Below, in pieces: positions 61,326-61,475 of a stretch of 61,475 nucleotides of DNA (position 1 is the stretch's first letter; each line of letters starts with the position of its first letter). Position numbers and translations under genes: made by a program. The stretch is from contig JBFIEE010000014.1 in assembly GCA_041603535.1 (NCBI GenBank), positions 1-61,475 on the forward strand, read 5' to 3'. The stretch comes from HB2-32-21 sp041603535 (GTDB lineage: Bacteria; Pseudomonadota; Gammaproteobacteria; Pseudomonadales; Porticoccaceae). The notes under the pieces were generated by a model, which had not been told where the DNA came from, did no database searches, and saw only the letters and a program-made list of their open reading frames with translations.

Positions 61326-61475
61326 GGGGCGTTTTGGATTCGACGCCGGTTACAAAACCTGAGGTGCATGTCGAGATGGCGACCAATCTCGTAAATCCAA
61401 AGTCGCAAACCTATAGTTGCCAACGACGACAACTACGCACTCGCTGCCTAAGAAACAGTAGAGCGCCATCTGACT
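61326..61475 (+). ncRNA. ssrA: Transfer-messenger RNA (5' part, cut by window end)
   Basis: The 5' end reads GGGGCGTTTTGGATTCGACG, the conserved tmRNA start that pairs with the 3' end to form the tRNA-like domain. The tag frame starts in AGTTGCCAACGAC at 61419 and encodes ANDDNYALAA, with TAA at 61449-61451; it ends in the canonical ALAA degron. The 3' portion lies beyond the window. It sits right after smpB, and its tagged products would be delivered by the SspB encoded at 17981. Confidence 0.96.

Noticed and set aside
1..61475. CRISPR arrays, rRNA genes or tRNA genes
   Set aside because: No array of identical 25-40 bp repeats with spacers was seen; the tandem repeats found are short, degenerate and without spacers. 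No rRNA sequence or tRNA T-loop in a cloverleaf context was recognised.

Overview
The window is a chromosomal segment of a gammaproteobacterium, probably a marine, Pseudomonas- or Cellvibrionales-like aerobe. The evidence is gene order: rplM-rpsI-petA-petBC-sspA-sspB; murA-hisG-hisD-hisC-algW; caxA-kdsD-kdsC-lptC-lptA-lptB-rpoN-hpf-ptsN-rapZ-npr; and fur/bamE-rnfH-ratA-smpB-ssrA. The last gene is a tmRNA whose tag reads ANDDNYALAA. The lineage below class level is inference; no rRNA gene or other decisive marker is present.

Layout. 1-1390: remnant of one IS3-family transposase interrupted by a complete IS3-family element with a programmed -1 frameshift. 1538-9000: accessory metabolism (CaiB/BaiF CoA-transferase, moeA/moeB, a GST, and a flavin reductase / acrylyl-CoA-reductase-like / luciferase-like monooxygenase group). 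9163-13474: RND efflux pump. 14125-17887: ubiX, an MFS exporter and a thiolase. 17981-23017: sspB, sspA, the cytochrome bc1 genes (b and c1 fused in one polypeptide), rpsI and rplM. 23164-34028: zapE, a hydrolase, zapG, a single-gene ATP sulfurylase, algW, hisCDG, murA, ibaG and an isolated mlaC. 34295-44445: the LPS-export / rpoN / nitrogen-PTS cluster, mgtE and darP. 44527-50939: a DUF1329 protein and a five-gene operon of ExbB, two ExbD, a von Willebrand A protein and a TPR protein. 51178-56884: GFA protein, LysR regulator facing two tiny membrane-protein genes, and three acyl-CoA dehydrogenases. 56985-61475: fur, bamE, rnfH, ratA, a sodium symporter, smpB and the start of ssrA.

How genes work together. 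The respiratory block (Rieske plus b-c1) makes the quinol:cytochrome c oxidoreductase. KdsD/KdsC make Kdo and LptC/A/B export LPS. RpoN, Hpf, PtsN, RapZ and Npr link nitrogen status, ribosome dormancy and amino-sugar control. The CoA-transferase, thiolase and acyl-CoA dehydrogenases suggest growth on fatty, branched or alicyclic acids.

Two things stand out. First, the ExbB/ExbD/ExbD/VWA/TPR operon looks like an ion-driven stator whose TonB position is taken by a periplasmic VWA protein. One ExbD keeps the membrane Asp; the other has Asn there. Second, short degenerate tandem repeats, mostly with a 14-16 bp period, recur at gene boundaries (2795, 25018, 38781, 51003, 53381, 55712 and 58415), duplicating start or stop codons at several of them. 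Also notable: the mla locus is reduced to mlaC, and sat occupies the place where cysDN lies in Pseudomonas.
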